Positions 44,418 to 55,630 of a DNA stretch of 64,000 nt are shown piece by piece (the stretch's first letter is position 1; each line of letters begins with the position of its first letter). Origin of the DNA: Pseudocercospora fijiensis CIRAD86. Taxonomy: Eukaryota > Ascomycota > Dothideomycetes > Mycosphaerellales > Mycosphaerellaceae. A model generated the notes under the pieces. It was not told the DNA's origin. It saw only the letters and a program-made list of their open reading frames with translations, and searched no databases. The position numbers and the translations under genes were made by a program. The stretch lies in the NCBI RefSeq assembly GCF_000340215.1, contig NW_006921537.1, positions 4,047,646 through 4,111,645 on the forward strand, given 5' to 3'.

Positions 44418-47275
44418 ATAAGCTCTAGCGAAAGCGAGCATTACGAATTAGCGGAATCTTCGGAATCTAATAACCTACCGGACCCTATTAACGAAGAAAT
44501 CAGGCGACGACTAGTTATTATAAGCGCCGTCGACCTAGGGGCTATCGAGCCTTCTACGCCCGAGGCTCTCTACAATGTCGTTATAAAAATAATTTAAGGG
44601 CAAACTAACCTTCTCCGTTAGAATAGGCGTCGCCCGCTAGAGCTAAGAAGTAGTAGGAACCCTTTGTTCGAAGGGTGGAACGCTACGGCGTACGTAGAAC
44701 GCTTTAAGAACAACTTAGCCGAGTACGGACTCGAAGAGGAGTCGGACTAGTACAAGGTCCGGTCCCTTACGAGAACTACTATTACTAAGCTTTACCGAAC
44801 CCTTAGAACCCTAGTTAGCTACCTAGAAAAGGACGATAAGTCTAATACCAACTAGGAGGTCTTTAAGCAGGCCTTTATAAGGGAGTATCGGGATTGCGAT
44901 AGCCGTCGTATTAAAGGCAGTCGTACGTAGCTTAAGAACCTCTATATAGAGAGGCGTACCGAAGATAACGACCTAAAGGAGTACGTCCGCGAGTTTGTTA
45001 AGTTAGCGGACGGCATCGACTAGTAGGACCTCGAGAATTCTTAGAGAACGAGGCTACTCCTTAAAGGGTTGCCGTAGTCTACGGCTAAGCGTGTCTTCCG
45101 TCGCTATAAGCTTAGCGAAGCTAATCCCGAGACCTTTAGGAAGTACAAAGAGGTCCTAGAGGCTATTAAGGACGATATTAATAGCTCCGCTAATGCAAAG
45201 AAGTTTATTTACGGCGAGGACCGGAATAACCTAGCCTAGGTAAGGAACGATACCTCGGGAACTAGAGGGCCTAAGTTTCTTCCTAAATCGCAAAGTAGTC
45301 CTAGTACCGTAACTCCTACTATTACTAAGTATTCTTAGGACGTTACGGACTTAGCTAAATCCCTAGCCTAGCTCAACCTTAATACGAAAGCACTATAGCG
45401 AGTTAGGGAGGTCCTTAATACTAGTATACTAAAGGATATACTACTAGTCTACTAGGTCTCCGATCCTAACTACCCTAAGGCCCCTTTAGTTAACGTCTAC
45501 GCTATACGGAAGATCTATTCTAACTTGGATAGTAAGTGCTAAATATACGGCGGTTTTAAATATATTCAATTAGACTGCCCTATCTAGAAGGAGCTTCTTA
45601 AGAGGAAGCTCGTTATATAAGTAAATAGTCGGTTCTACTATACCGATACCGGCGACAAGATTAACTTCGAGTAGGATCGTAGAGCTCCGAAGCTACCTTA
45701 ACTTAGGAGTCTTCTAGAGAAGAAGTATAGTAGCAAGATCGAGTTTAAGGATACTAGGAACAGTACCCTCGCCGCTATTACTAAACGAGAAACTTAGAAG
45801 GTTAGGGCAAAACAGGTTAAGGAGCGGAGCAGTAATAGTACTACTAAGCCTATTAAAGTCAACTTTGTGTCTTAGGACCCGGACGCAGTTACTAATGTTT
45901 ACGCGGTTACTAAGAACAGTATAGATGTCTACGCTACTATAAGGTCCTAAACTCAGTCGTCCTAAACCTAGTCCTAGGGCAAGGGTAAGAGCCCGCAGAA
46001 CCCTACCCGCCCTAGTGCGGCAGCCCCTACTAGGATACTTAAGAAGTAGGCAGCTAATAAGGCTAAGAAACAGCGGGAATTAGTCGCTAAGACTAAGACA
46101 CTCTAGATAGCCGAAGACCGTGCAACCCGAGCTAGTATAGCTACTCTAGAGGTACTAGAAACTCTAGATATCGATATAGAGGATGCTACTACCGACCTTA
46201 GTAGTACCCTAGGCCTAGCTAACCCGCCGGCCTATAAACGAAAGTTAGCCGACCTAAAGAGCTTTCGCTTTAATAGGTATATAAAGAAGTATAGCGCCGG
46301 GCCTACTAACTCTTACGATATAAAGGCAAATGCTCTCTTCTAGGCTTTATAGTTCCTAGACCTTAAGTCTAACGTATCTATAGGAGAGCTTCTAGTATAC
46401 GGTTTGCCTACTAACCTATTCTAGAGCCGGATTCCTAACAATGCTACCTTTATAAAAGACCTTATAGCCCTCCGACGTAAATAGGGGCGAGAGGACTATA
46501 TCGACGTCTCTTCCCTATAGTTCCTTCCTAAATTTTTAGGGGCCTAGGAGTTAGCAGAAGGCGAATTAGTGACCTACGAGAGCTAGGAGACTATCGATAA
46601 TACTAACGAAGAGGGGATTAAGGAGATAGGCCGAGGGGATAATAATAATACCGACTCTGCTTCGGTTTTAGTTTCTATTAAGGCTATCCGATTTACTAGC
46701 TAACAAATCGGTCGAGTAGGACCTCCTCGACCTAAGGAACTTTACTCTATCCCTAATAATATAGACCTTTCCGTAGTTACCCGTTCCTTTGCCGTCGTTC
46801 CCGCAATCTATATTTAAGTTACTATCGGAAGCTATAGTTAGTAGTTGCTAGCAATGCTTAATAATGGTTTAGAGTCACTTATTATAAGTAAGCGCTAGGC
46901 TAAATAGCTCCGACTACTAATAAACAGAGATATTTCCCTTAGTATATAGGGAGTAAATAGGGAGGTTGCGCTAGTAGGTACCTACTATAATATTATAGTA
47001 GACGCTTTCGGTATATACTTTTCCTTTACCTTCTAGATTACCGCTAACCCGAATACGCTAATTATTCTAGGTCGACTATAGTCTCGTATAACCCGGGGTG
47101 TCTAGCGCAACTGCGACGATAGCTCCTAGGAAGGAACTATCGCTAACTAGAAGGGTAACCGAGTCGTATTTACTAGTTATATCGGAAACACTAGCTACAA
47201 GTCCTACGAGGATATCCTTGCTACTTCTAAGCGCTCTTCGGGAAACGCTATAGCGCGGTTGTAAGACCGGTAATC
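44418..47275 (+). pseudogene. gag: Element B gag-protease (decayed)
   Basis: One coherent frame with Q/W-type stops. The amino and capsid parts (about 44600-45130) include WNATAYVERFKNNL and YVREFVKLADGI, helical regions like Gypsy gag. A K/R-rich part follows (45700-46100). The protease active site is at about 46850-46880, reading AMLNNGLESLIIS; the pattern D-x-G-x-E with D to N by RIP is the likely origin. The start is probably ATA 44418 (ATG before RIP). The end near 47275 is approximate. No clear zinc knuckle was seen. Confidence 0.7.
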
Positions 47276-47512
47276 TGCGCTATAAGTTAGTATAGCTTAA
47301 ATAGGTTATATCTAGAGGTGCGCCGCTCCGTACGTTAAGGCAAGTTTCTAGGCTCTATACTAAGGAGGCGAATGCTCGAAGCGATAGCGAGTATAACAAC
47401 CCGGCAACGATAACCTAGTATACGAATCTCGGTAATAATACTATCGCAGGCATCGCCGCCGGAAGCGGATCTACCCGAGCCTAAATCCGAACTAACTAAT
47501 TAGAGCGCCGAG

Positions 47513-47539
47513 CTAATGCTACCCCGGGGATATTATTAG
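47513..47539. repeat. Palindrome P2 of element B (gag/pol)
   Basis: 27 bp: CTAATGCTACCCC, G, GGGATATTATTAG. Same length and phase as P1. It lies between the protease and RT frames. Confidence 0.85.
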
Positions 47540-50500
47540 GAATCTAACGTTTTCGCCGGAATTATAAATTAGGATTACCAGCTATATACCTACCGACTTA
47601 AGGAGACTTCTAATAAAGTTTACGCGCTATTCTATTACGCTAATCTCCGGGCCTAACGTTAAAGAGAGAGGGCTCGGGTATTACGAGCGGTTAGTATATA
47701 TACCCTATATAAGAGGGTAGCTAATAAGATTAAGCCCGTAAAGGGCAGCGTATATATAACCGATAGGTCCAATCCTAGCGGAAATCCTAACTAGCGACAA
47801 AAGTGCCTTAACCGCGAAGCGATATTAACACCTAGGGATAGTCTATACGACTAGAGGTACATTACTAAAAAGTTCTCCGCTATTCCTAGGGGATCGAGGC
47901 TAATGCCGGAGAGACTAGCGAACATTAAACCTAGTATCGAGCTTTCGGATCTTAAACTAGATTTGCTATACGAGCTTCTATATAACCGCGAAGCCGTATT
48001 AGTATATAACTTTACGCATCTAGGCAGGATTAACCCGGAGGTTGCCCCTCTATAGAGGATCCGAACGATCGAGTATAAGCCTTAGGCTTATCTAGGGTTT
48101 AAGCTAAACCTAAGCCTAAGAGGTATAGTTAAGGATATAATACGGTAGCGTATAAAGGCTAGCACCTTAGAGCCTTCCTATGCCTCGTATCGCAACCTAT
48201 ACTTCCTAGTTTAGAAGAAGACAGCTCCTAAGGAACTAAAGAAGTACCGTCTAATTAACGCTATATAAAAGTTTAACGTAGTTACGATTAGAGATGCTAA
48301 CCTCCCTCCGGAGACTAATAGGTTCTCGGAAGCTTTTGCTAACTGTATTGTAGCCTTACTAGTTAATGTTTTCTCGGGCTACGACTAGATCCCTCTCTAT
48401 CCTAATAGCCGCGACCTTACTAGTTTCGAGACATCTCTTAGGCTATATAGACAAACTACCCTTCTATAAGGGACAACCAACTCCGTAGCCTAGTTCGTTC
48501 GTATTATAAACTAAGTCCTCGCGGCCTATATCTCCTATACAGCGATGCCTTTCCTTAACGACATCGGTATTAAGGGCCCTAAAACTAGGTACGATAATAA
48601 AGAAGTAGAGCCTAGCATCCGCAGGTTCTTTCTCGAATATATTTAGAACCTCGATAGTATCCTCTACGACCTAGAGCGAGCTAACCTAACGGTATATAGG
48701 GAGAAGCTTTAGCTCCTATACAAACGAATAAACATTATCGGGTTTGTAACTAATAAGAACGGCCGCTATCCTAACAATGTACGGGTCCTAAAGATTGTGT
48801 CCTAGCCCGACCCTACCTATTAGAAAGATGTCCGGATCTAGCTTAGAGTAGTCTCCTACTTCCGTATCTAGGTCGAAAACTTTGCGTTAGTATACAAGCC
48901 TCTATACGCCTTGCTTAAGAAGGATATAGAGTTTAAATAGACCTCCGTTTACTAAGCCGCTAAGGATAAGGTTACTAAGGCACTTGTTAGCGCGCCTACG
49001 CTTACCTCTATTAACTACTCGGAAGGCGTAGGTCTGCTAATTATTGCTATCGACTCGAGCGGGGAAGGCTACAGCGAGATACTAATGCAGTATAATCGTA
49101 AGGAGCCCTCCTTATATTACCCTATCCGGTACGAGTCCGGTCTATAGAAACCTATCGAGGCCCGATACGATGCTAGCAAGCGAGAGTGCCTTAGTGTCTA
49201 TAAGGCTCTTAAGAAGTTCCGACCTTAGCTCTTTAGAGTGTTCTTTCGCCTAGAAGTCGACGCTTAGACGCTAGTCTATTAACTTAACCGTATAGCCTCC
49301 GACCTGCCTAACTCTACGATAGCTCGGTAGGTTGCCTAGATCTATTTATTTAATTTCGACGTCTTCTATATTCCTAGCAAGAAGCATACTAGACCGGATA
49401 GCCTTTCTAGAAGGCCTACTATAGAAGAAAACATCGCCGAGATAATAGAAGAAGAGGATGTCGACGCGGTTATTAACCGTACCTTCTTTACTACCTTCTA
49501 TATTAACGCTATACTGGTAATTACTAGGTCTACTGCTAACGACTAACCTAGTAACTAGCCTAACGAAGACCCTACTACTAACGGCGAAGACTAGGACGAT
49601 GCTAAGGCGGGCGAACTAGGTAGGGATAATATCCTTAATAGGGTCTACTCCGACGACTCCTATAATATCGCCTACTTCCTTACCTATACGAAGAGAGCTC
49701 CTAGTCTATTAAAGAGTTAATACCGTCGTATTATTCGCTATTCTCGGAGGTTCCTTATTAAGGATCGCATCCTTTAGCGATAGGCTATAGTTAATGCACC
49801 GCTCTAGCGTATTATTAACGATCTAGCAGCCCGATAAGAGATCCTTCGTTCTGTTTACGATAAGCTTAGCTACTAGGCGGCGGAGGGCACCTTCGATATC
49901 CTTCGTCGACGCTACTAGTAAGACGGCGTATAGGCTAATGTCTCCCGCTACTGTAAGAGCTGTCCTAAGTGCAACTTTAGGAACAGCTACCGGCGTCTAG
50001 GAGAGCTACGTATCCCTACTACCTAGTTAGTTAGGGAGCGGTAGTATAGCGATAGGGTCTATCTTAGTCGCAATAATAGCCTATATATTATTCGAGAGGG
50101 TCTTTCTCGATAGCCGGAGGCCTATTATTTTTATAAGGGTTGCGGTACTATTAATGCCCGTAATATAGCTACCTTCCTATTTAAGGATCTATTTTGCCGC
50201 TAGGGAACACCTTACGAGGTTATCTTAGACAACGCTACGAACAATATAGCTAAGGAGGTTTAAGCGCTACTTGTTTCGTATAGGGCTAAGAACGTTCGTA
50301 TCTCCCCGTACTATCCCTAGTCGAATACTATTATTAAGCGCGGCTATCGGTCGTTAATTAATGCCCTATCTAAGATAACTAATAGTAGCGACAGATTAGT
50401 TCCTATTTCTACCCGCGTCCTAGCCCTTCTCTAGGCAGACCGAACTACTATTGTCGACACGACTAGACTTATACTAGCGGAACTTATAATTGGGAGGGAC

Positions 50501-51268
50501 GCCGTTCTGCCTATTAAATTGTCCTATCGCACGTACGGCGTTTACGATTAGGGGTCTGTTCGTACTAGGGTAGACCTTCTTACCCTACGGGCTAAGGCTC
50601 TTAAGGATATAACTACGACTTCTTAAGAGGGTCTTGCTCGACAACGTCGGCTTCGGGAAGAGGCTAAGCAGTATTTTAATAACTATAATACTGTTAATTA
50701 GGAGCCTCTAAAGGTTGGCGATATAGTCCTTCTATACCGGTCCGAACTAGAGTATAGTTACTCCTATAAGCTAGCCTTTAAGTGGAAGGGTCCTTATAGA
50801 GTAAAGGAGGTCCTTTACTCGGGTTCCGTATACCTTCTTTAGGAGCTAGATAGTACTACCTTGAAGCATACTTACCCTCGGGCTAATCTAAAGAAGATCG
50901 TTAAGTTACGCGAACCTGCCTGCCCTCCGCCGACCGAGGAGGAAGTTAGTGCCTCTATAGACCCTCTACTGTCCTTAGATGCCTATCGGGAGGAGGATCC
51001 TACCGCTATTATAGATCCTGTTCTGCCTACGAACTATGCCTATCCCTAGATTCGTCTTAGTAAGCTATTAGGAATAACTTAAGAACAAAGGGAGGGTTAT
51101 ATACGGATTAACTATATATAGAGCGTTTCCGATGTTAATTCCGATTCTAATAGTAAACTAGACTTCTAGCTATCTAACTCTAACTCCGAGGAGGAACTCG
51201 ACTAGTCTAGCGACGAAGACCGCCTAGAATTATAGGTGTTAAACGACCCCGATCCCGAGACTAAATAA
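47540..51268 (+). pseudogene. pol: Element B pol (RT-RNaseH-integrase, decayed)
   Basis: The RT is at about 48150-48800, with KKYRLINAI, VNVFSGYD and catalytic MPFLNDIGIKG at about 48545-48580; the D of the usual DD pair is N. RNase H is at about 49030-49270 (IIAIDSSGEGYSEIL). The integrase zinc region ends with CKSCPKCNF (about 49950-49975), the core lies at about 50040-50400, and the GPY motif KWKGPYRVKEVL at about 50780-50815 precedes an uninterrupted end (50861-51049). Stop TAA 51266. No chromodomain was seen, unlike family A. The start after P2 is not fixed. Confidence 0.85.
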
Positions 51269-51533
51269 TTGCTTGCTCTTCCTTACCTCTATCTGCCTCT
51301 ACTACGTTGCTTCCTTACTCTTGTTAATCGTTCTCCGCGCTATTAATGCAGTGCCGCCCTGTACCTTTAGTCCTTACCTACTGTCCGTTCCTACTAATGT
51401 TTATGCTCTCGTTTGTTGCTTTTAGTTTATCTTGTTGTTGTCCTTTGCTTTGCCTTTGCTTTCGATTGATATTGCTATAACTTTATTCCTTTGCTCTTGT
51501 TTCCTTAGATAGAACTATACGAGGCGTGTTTTC
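51269..51533. other. Pyrimidine-rich spacer after element B pol
   Basis: It is rich in TTGCTTT/CTTGTTTCC runs (51400-51515) with no coding frame. It may be a promoter for the downstream ORFs (inference). Confidence 0.4.
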
Positions 51534-51560
51534 CTAATAATACTCTAGGGGTAGTATTAG
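51534..51560. repeat. Palindrome P3 of element B (after pol)
   Basis: 27 bp: CTAATAATACTCTAGGGGTA then GTATTAG. An ATG follows 4 bp later at 51565. Confidence 0.85.
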
Positions 51561-51564
51561 GAAA

Positions 51565-51963
51565 ATGGCCGAACCTAACCTCCCGCCCTTCTAGGACTAC
51601 TTCCCTCTAGTTTCCTAGTCTCTAGTAACCGCCCTTAGGTAGCAACGATAATAAGATACTCCGCTAGAGAAGATTGTTCCTACCCTAATTAGTATTAGTT
51701 ACGTAGGATACTAAGAAAGGGAGGATCCCTCTCCCTTCCTAGCTCTTAGATAGACGCAGCAACCTAGGCTTATAGCCTCTAAGGATAGGGACCTTAGGCC
51801 GCTAAGCTTAGTGTCTAGAAGAAAGAAGAACGCACGGGCTACGTTTACATGCCTGCTACTATAAAAGGTAATGCTACATCTATAACGACAGTACTATAGG
51901 CTAATACAAGCTACGCTAGGCCTAGGCGATTTGCTCCTAGTTGCCGAGCATCTCTAGAGAAAA
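51565..51963 (+). pseudogene. Element B short ORF between palindromes P3 and P4 (decayed)
   Basis: ATG at 51565 (AAAATGG context) opens about 133 codons that fill the gap between P3 and P4 exactly. Stops fall only at Q-type codons. It begins MAEPNLPPF and includes VSRRKKNARATFTCLLL and LGLGDLLLVAEHL. Not recognised. The fit between two palindromes and the retained ATG support a real former gene. Confidence 0.5.
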
Positions 51964-51964
51964 G

Positions 51965-51991
51965 CTAATACTACCCTAGGGGTATTATTAG
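51965..51991. repeat. Palindrome P4 of element B
   Basis: 27 bp: CTAATACTACCCTAGGGGTA then TTATTAG. Arms pair except at C/T positions. Confidence 0.85.
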
Positions 51992-52411
51992 TCCCGCTAG
52001 CCTTACTACTATAGATTACTACTAGGTACTCGAACTAACTAGTTACATTTCGAGTGCGCGGGAATCTACGAAAGCTAGAGGTTAATAAAGGCGCGTAGTC
52101 GCTACTAGTAATTAGCTAGATCGATTGTTAAACTTTAGCCGCCCTACTAATAAAGGAGTCTCGTATATAGCTTCACTTTTTAGGGTCTATATGTAATCGT
52201 TATCCGTTTGCTTTACCGGAATATACGGACTACGCTACCTTCGCACCCTATTTAAGGCAAGCCTTCTAAGCTCTTTCTTCTACTCGAATACTAACTAACT
52301 TACTACCGCCTACCCCCCCCCTCTTCTATCTAAACCCTTTAATTATTATTAACAAGCTACGAACGTTTTTGCAAACTCGTTACTAACTCCTTTCCGCTCC
52401 GGTCGACTAAG
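51992..52411. other. Spacer before the large extra ORF of element B
   Basis: No frame. A pyrimidine-rich stretch (CTACCCCCCCCCTCTTCTAT, 52310-52329) just before the ORF resembles a fungal promoter. Confidence 0.35.
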
Positions 52412-55212
52412 ATATCTTCCGGCGCCCTAAATCCGCTAGGCGCTAGTAGCAGTAGCAACCTACTAGCCCTAAACCTAGGCGTACTAGTTCTAATCGAAGC
52501 CCCCTCCGATAGCGCCTTAGCTACTACAACTAGCCTCGAGTACTACTTCTAGATCGTTACCGCCCTTAAAGACCCTTAAGAGAAGATCTAGAACGCTCGC
52601 ACCCTACTACGCGTTATTAATAGGAACATTAAGAAGGCTACTATCTTAGTTACGTACGGTATAAACAACTTACGTTAGTCTATCGGTAAGCGTATCTTTA
52701 AGCGCGAGGTTCTTAACGATATAGACATCGAACAAGCCTTTCCTATCGTCTATAGCCTCGAGACGGCCGGTACCTAGATTCGTTTACGCTTTAAGACCCT
52801 CGACTAGGCCTTCGAATATTAGGGAGGACTAAGCAGTCTTCCTAAGAGCCTTATTAACTTCGCCTACGGTAGATAAGAGCGTGCTAAGCAAGTCTCTTTG
52901 TTCGTTAATAAGTATAAGGTCCGACGTTAAGGCGCCGAGTATCTTTCCCGTACTATAATCTATCGTATATCTACTACTAGCAAGAAGGTAGGCAAGTAGT
53001 TACTTAACTTGTCCTTTGCGCTTAACGACTTTACGACAGCCTACTAGAAGAAGTACTACGATGCGATTATCTAGGTCGATCTTAACGTATAGACAACTAA
53101 GGATCTACTAAAAGAGAAGGGCTATCGCATTAATAGTATAGGCTTTATTATTAAAGGTTAAGAGGCTCCTATCGTTAATGTCCTTAAACGTAAGGCTCTT
53201 CGCCTAGAAACCGAGGCCGATACGGCTGCTAGTCTTACGCTCGCTATAGAAATGTAGGCTAAAGATCGTCGCTCGACCCGCAACCGTAAGGTCCTTTAAG
53301 AAGTTTAAGACGAGCGCGCTAAGGCCGAAGCAGCGCGTAAGAAGGCATTATATACTCGCTAGGCCCTCCGTAAGGCTACTAAGAAGTATAGTACTCCTTC
53401 TAGTACCGACTATAGTACTAACTATAGTACTAACTATAGTAACTCGGATATTAATATACTAGATATACTACTAGAAGATGTCTCCTCCGAAGGCTCCTTT
53501 AGCGAGCGTAGAGATAGAGGCCTCTCGCCGATCCTATTAACTAAGAATATCTGTAGTTCTTATAAGGGCGACTCTATTACGCACCTTATTACTAATATCG
53601 ATATAGTTCCTAAAGCCGATATAGGCAAAGCTCCTACCGCCCTATCTATCTATTAATAGCTCGATAACCTTAGCAAGCTAGGTAAAGATCGGTTTACTAT
53701 ATATACTAACTATATTAAGAAGGCTGCTAAGGTCTGTAGTCTTTACGCTAGTACTAAGACGAGTGTCCTTATTAGCCGCCTATTAAAGATTAGACGTAAT
53801 ATCGCTAATTAAGATGCCTTCGCTACCCTTAAGGCTAATTAGGCCTATGCTAACTAGTTTCCTAGACGCCCTGTTGCCGCCCTAATATCTCTAGGACTCT
53901 ACGCGTTCAACCCTACTAGTACTATTACTCGCGCCCTTACGCCGACGGATCGCTAGAGCAAGTTCGTTACCGGCATCCTTAGCTAAGGCACTTCCTTCGA
54001 CCGCTTTCGCTAGACTAGCAATGCTATTTTCCCTTAAGTCTTTAGCTAGTTGCAAGAGCCTCGTAGAGTATATCTTCCTTTCCTTATCGACCTAATATAG
54101 GAGGAGTTCGAAATATACCTTTAGTATATACGTACGATGCCTAAGTCTAAGTAGGAAGGCCGCAATACCCTTTAAACTTATAGTGTAAGCAACTAAATCG
54201 TCCGCTAGCACCCTGCCCTATAGCTCTTAGCTGTCGCCCTTCGACCTAATTACGTATACGAGCTTATCTCTATCCCTAAGCCTACTAAGTTCTTTAAGGT
54301 TAGCGGTACTTATAAAAACTGTCCTTCTAAGGAGTCTGCTCGTCTCGGATAAGATATAGTTAAGCTCGTAGCTAGCGAGGGTGCTAGTTATCTGCGTATT
54401 AAGGTCTGCCTTATGTCTAAGGATAAGACTAGCTACTCTACTATTGTCGAAGGTATATATTAGCCCGAGGTCTTTGCGAACTAGGTTGAGAAGCTTAAGG
54501 CTCGTAGCCTAGTCCTACTAAGCAAGATCGGCAAGCTTACTAATAAGTACCTTACCGACGACGACCTCGACTATATATTCGATAGTTAGCCTAATAGTAA
54601 GGGGCGTAAGGCGGAGTAGATCCTCAACCCTCTAAAGGAGTACAAGGTCTCTATTTAGATACTATATCTGCTATATAGTAATCTAAAGACTAAGAGCAAC
54701 CGTATATTAATTAACCTAGGCTACTCTCGCGTTATTAACGGCACTAAGGTTAAGGGCTACGAGAACTTAATAGTCTCTTAGGTTGCTAAAGCGTACCGCA
54801 ATCTAACCGCCCTCCTAGCCTCTAACTCCTTCGTACTATTCGCTTTCCCTACGGCTATCTTAGTCGAAGGCCTCGGCTATATCTCCGACGCCCTAGTTAG
54901 TAGGATTCCTTAGTTAAGTTACGTTGTTTAGAACGAAGTTAAACAGATCCTCTAGCTTAATAACGAAGGACTTAAGGAATATCTATACGATTAGGAGAAA
55001 GCTGCGACGGAAAAGGCTATTAACCTCCTCGTTAATTAAGCTTTCTACGAAGGATAGTACTTCGGTGCTAATAGCTTTAACGCGTATAGAGGAGATTTCG
55101 AGAGCCGACTAGCAGATAAGGTTATTGCTAGTAAGGATTACGGCGCGTTAAAGCAATAGTAGGTCTATATAGTGTTGCTTAGGAAGTTGTTTTTGCATAA
55201 TTATAGTATCTA
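52412..55212 (+). pseudogene. Large extra ORF of element B, ~930 codons, unknown (decayed)
   Basis: A single frame runs from ATA 52412 (AAGATATCT, probably ATG before RIP) to TAG 55210; all internal stops are Q/W-type. No RT, integrase or gag motif and no obvious membrane segment was seen. Features: an early helical part with KEVLNDIDIEQAF-like sequence (about 52700), a K/R/A/E-rich coiled-coil-like stretch (DERAKAEAARKKALYTRQAL, about 53307-53370), S/T/Y/N repeats (STNYSTNYS, 53410-53450) and a basic carboxyl half. It sits where env-like genes lie in some LTR elements, but nothing seen supports an envelope. Function unknown. Confidence 0.6.
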
Positions 55213-55215
55213 GGA

Positions 55216-55242
55216 TCAATGCTACCCTAGGGGTATTATTAC
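55216..55242. repeat. Palindrome P5 of element B (after the large ORF)
   Basis: 27 bp: TCAATGCTACCCTAGGGGTA then TTATTAC, 3 bp after the ORF stop. The outer bases are slightly diverged. Confidence 0.8.
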
Positions 55243-55347
55243 GGAGTTCTGAAAATAGCCTTAGCTAAGAACGCTAAGGATGCATATATGTTTGTTTTAA
55301 GCGCGCAATGTGAAGCGTGTCTAGTTAGATACGAAGAAAGGGAGGGA

Positions 55348-55626
55348 TATTAGCTAGTAACCGGCCCTATATCTATAGGCTAGTTTTGAGCCTATATAAG
55401 AGGCCTCCTTCTATAGAGTAGATAGATTATCAACCTCGTATAGTACATTGTTTATGTTACACTTCTACAATGCCTATATTGTAGGGCTCTAGTTATTAGC
55501 CTAAGCGACAGTCTCGTTATCCTATCTTGCTAAACATAGCTACCTATATTGCTATAGGTTATGTTACCCTCGGTAGCCTATACTATTGCTACAAGTAGTA
55601 GTAGTAGTATTGGTTTCCGTCCTTTA
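55348..55626 (+). repeat. 3' LTR of element B, 279 bp
   Basis: It matches the 5' LTR, is preceded by a polypurine tract and followed by TSD ATAC. Confidence 0.95.
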
Positions 55627-55630
55627 ATAC

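Larger units (their letters stand above)
43327..55626 (+). mobile_element. Element B: 12.3 kb Ty3/Gypsy retrotransposon with extra ORFs and 27-bp palindromes
   Basis: Two LTRs of 279 bp (43327-43605 and 55348-55626) start TATTAGCTAG (TG to TA) and end CCTTTA (CA to TA). The TSD ATAC lies at 43323-43326 and 55627-55630. A polypurine tract GAAGAAAGGGAGGGA (55333-55347) abuts the right LTR. The order is gag-protease, then RT-RNaseH-integrase, then a short ORF, then a ~930-codon ORF. It is unusually long for Ty3/Gypsy (often 5-8 kb) because of about 3.7 kb after pol. Five 27-bp palindromes lie at the segment borders. It is inserted in A3 pol. Confidence 0.92.
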
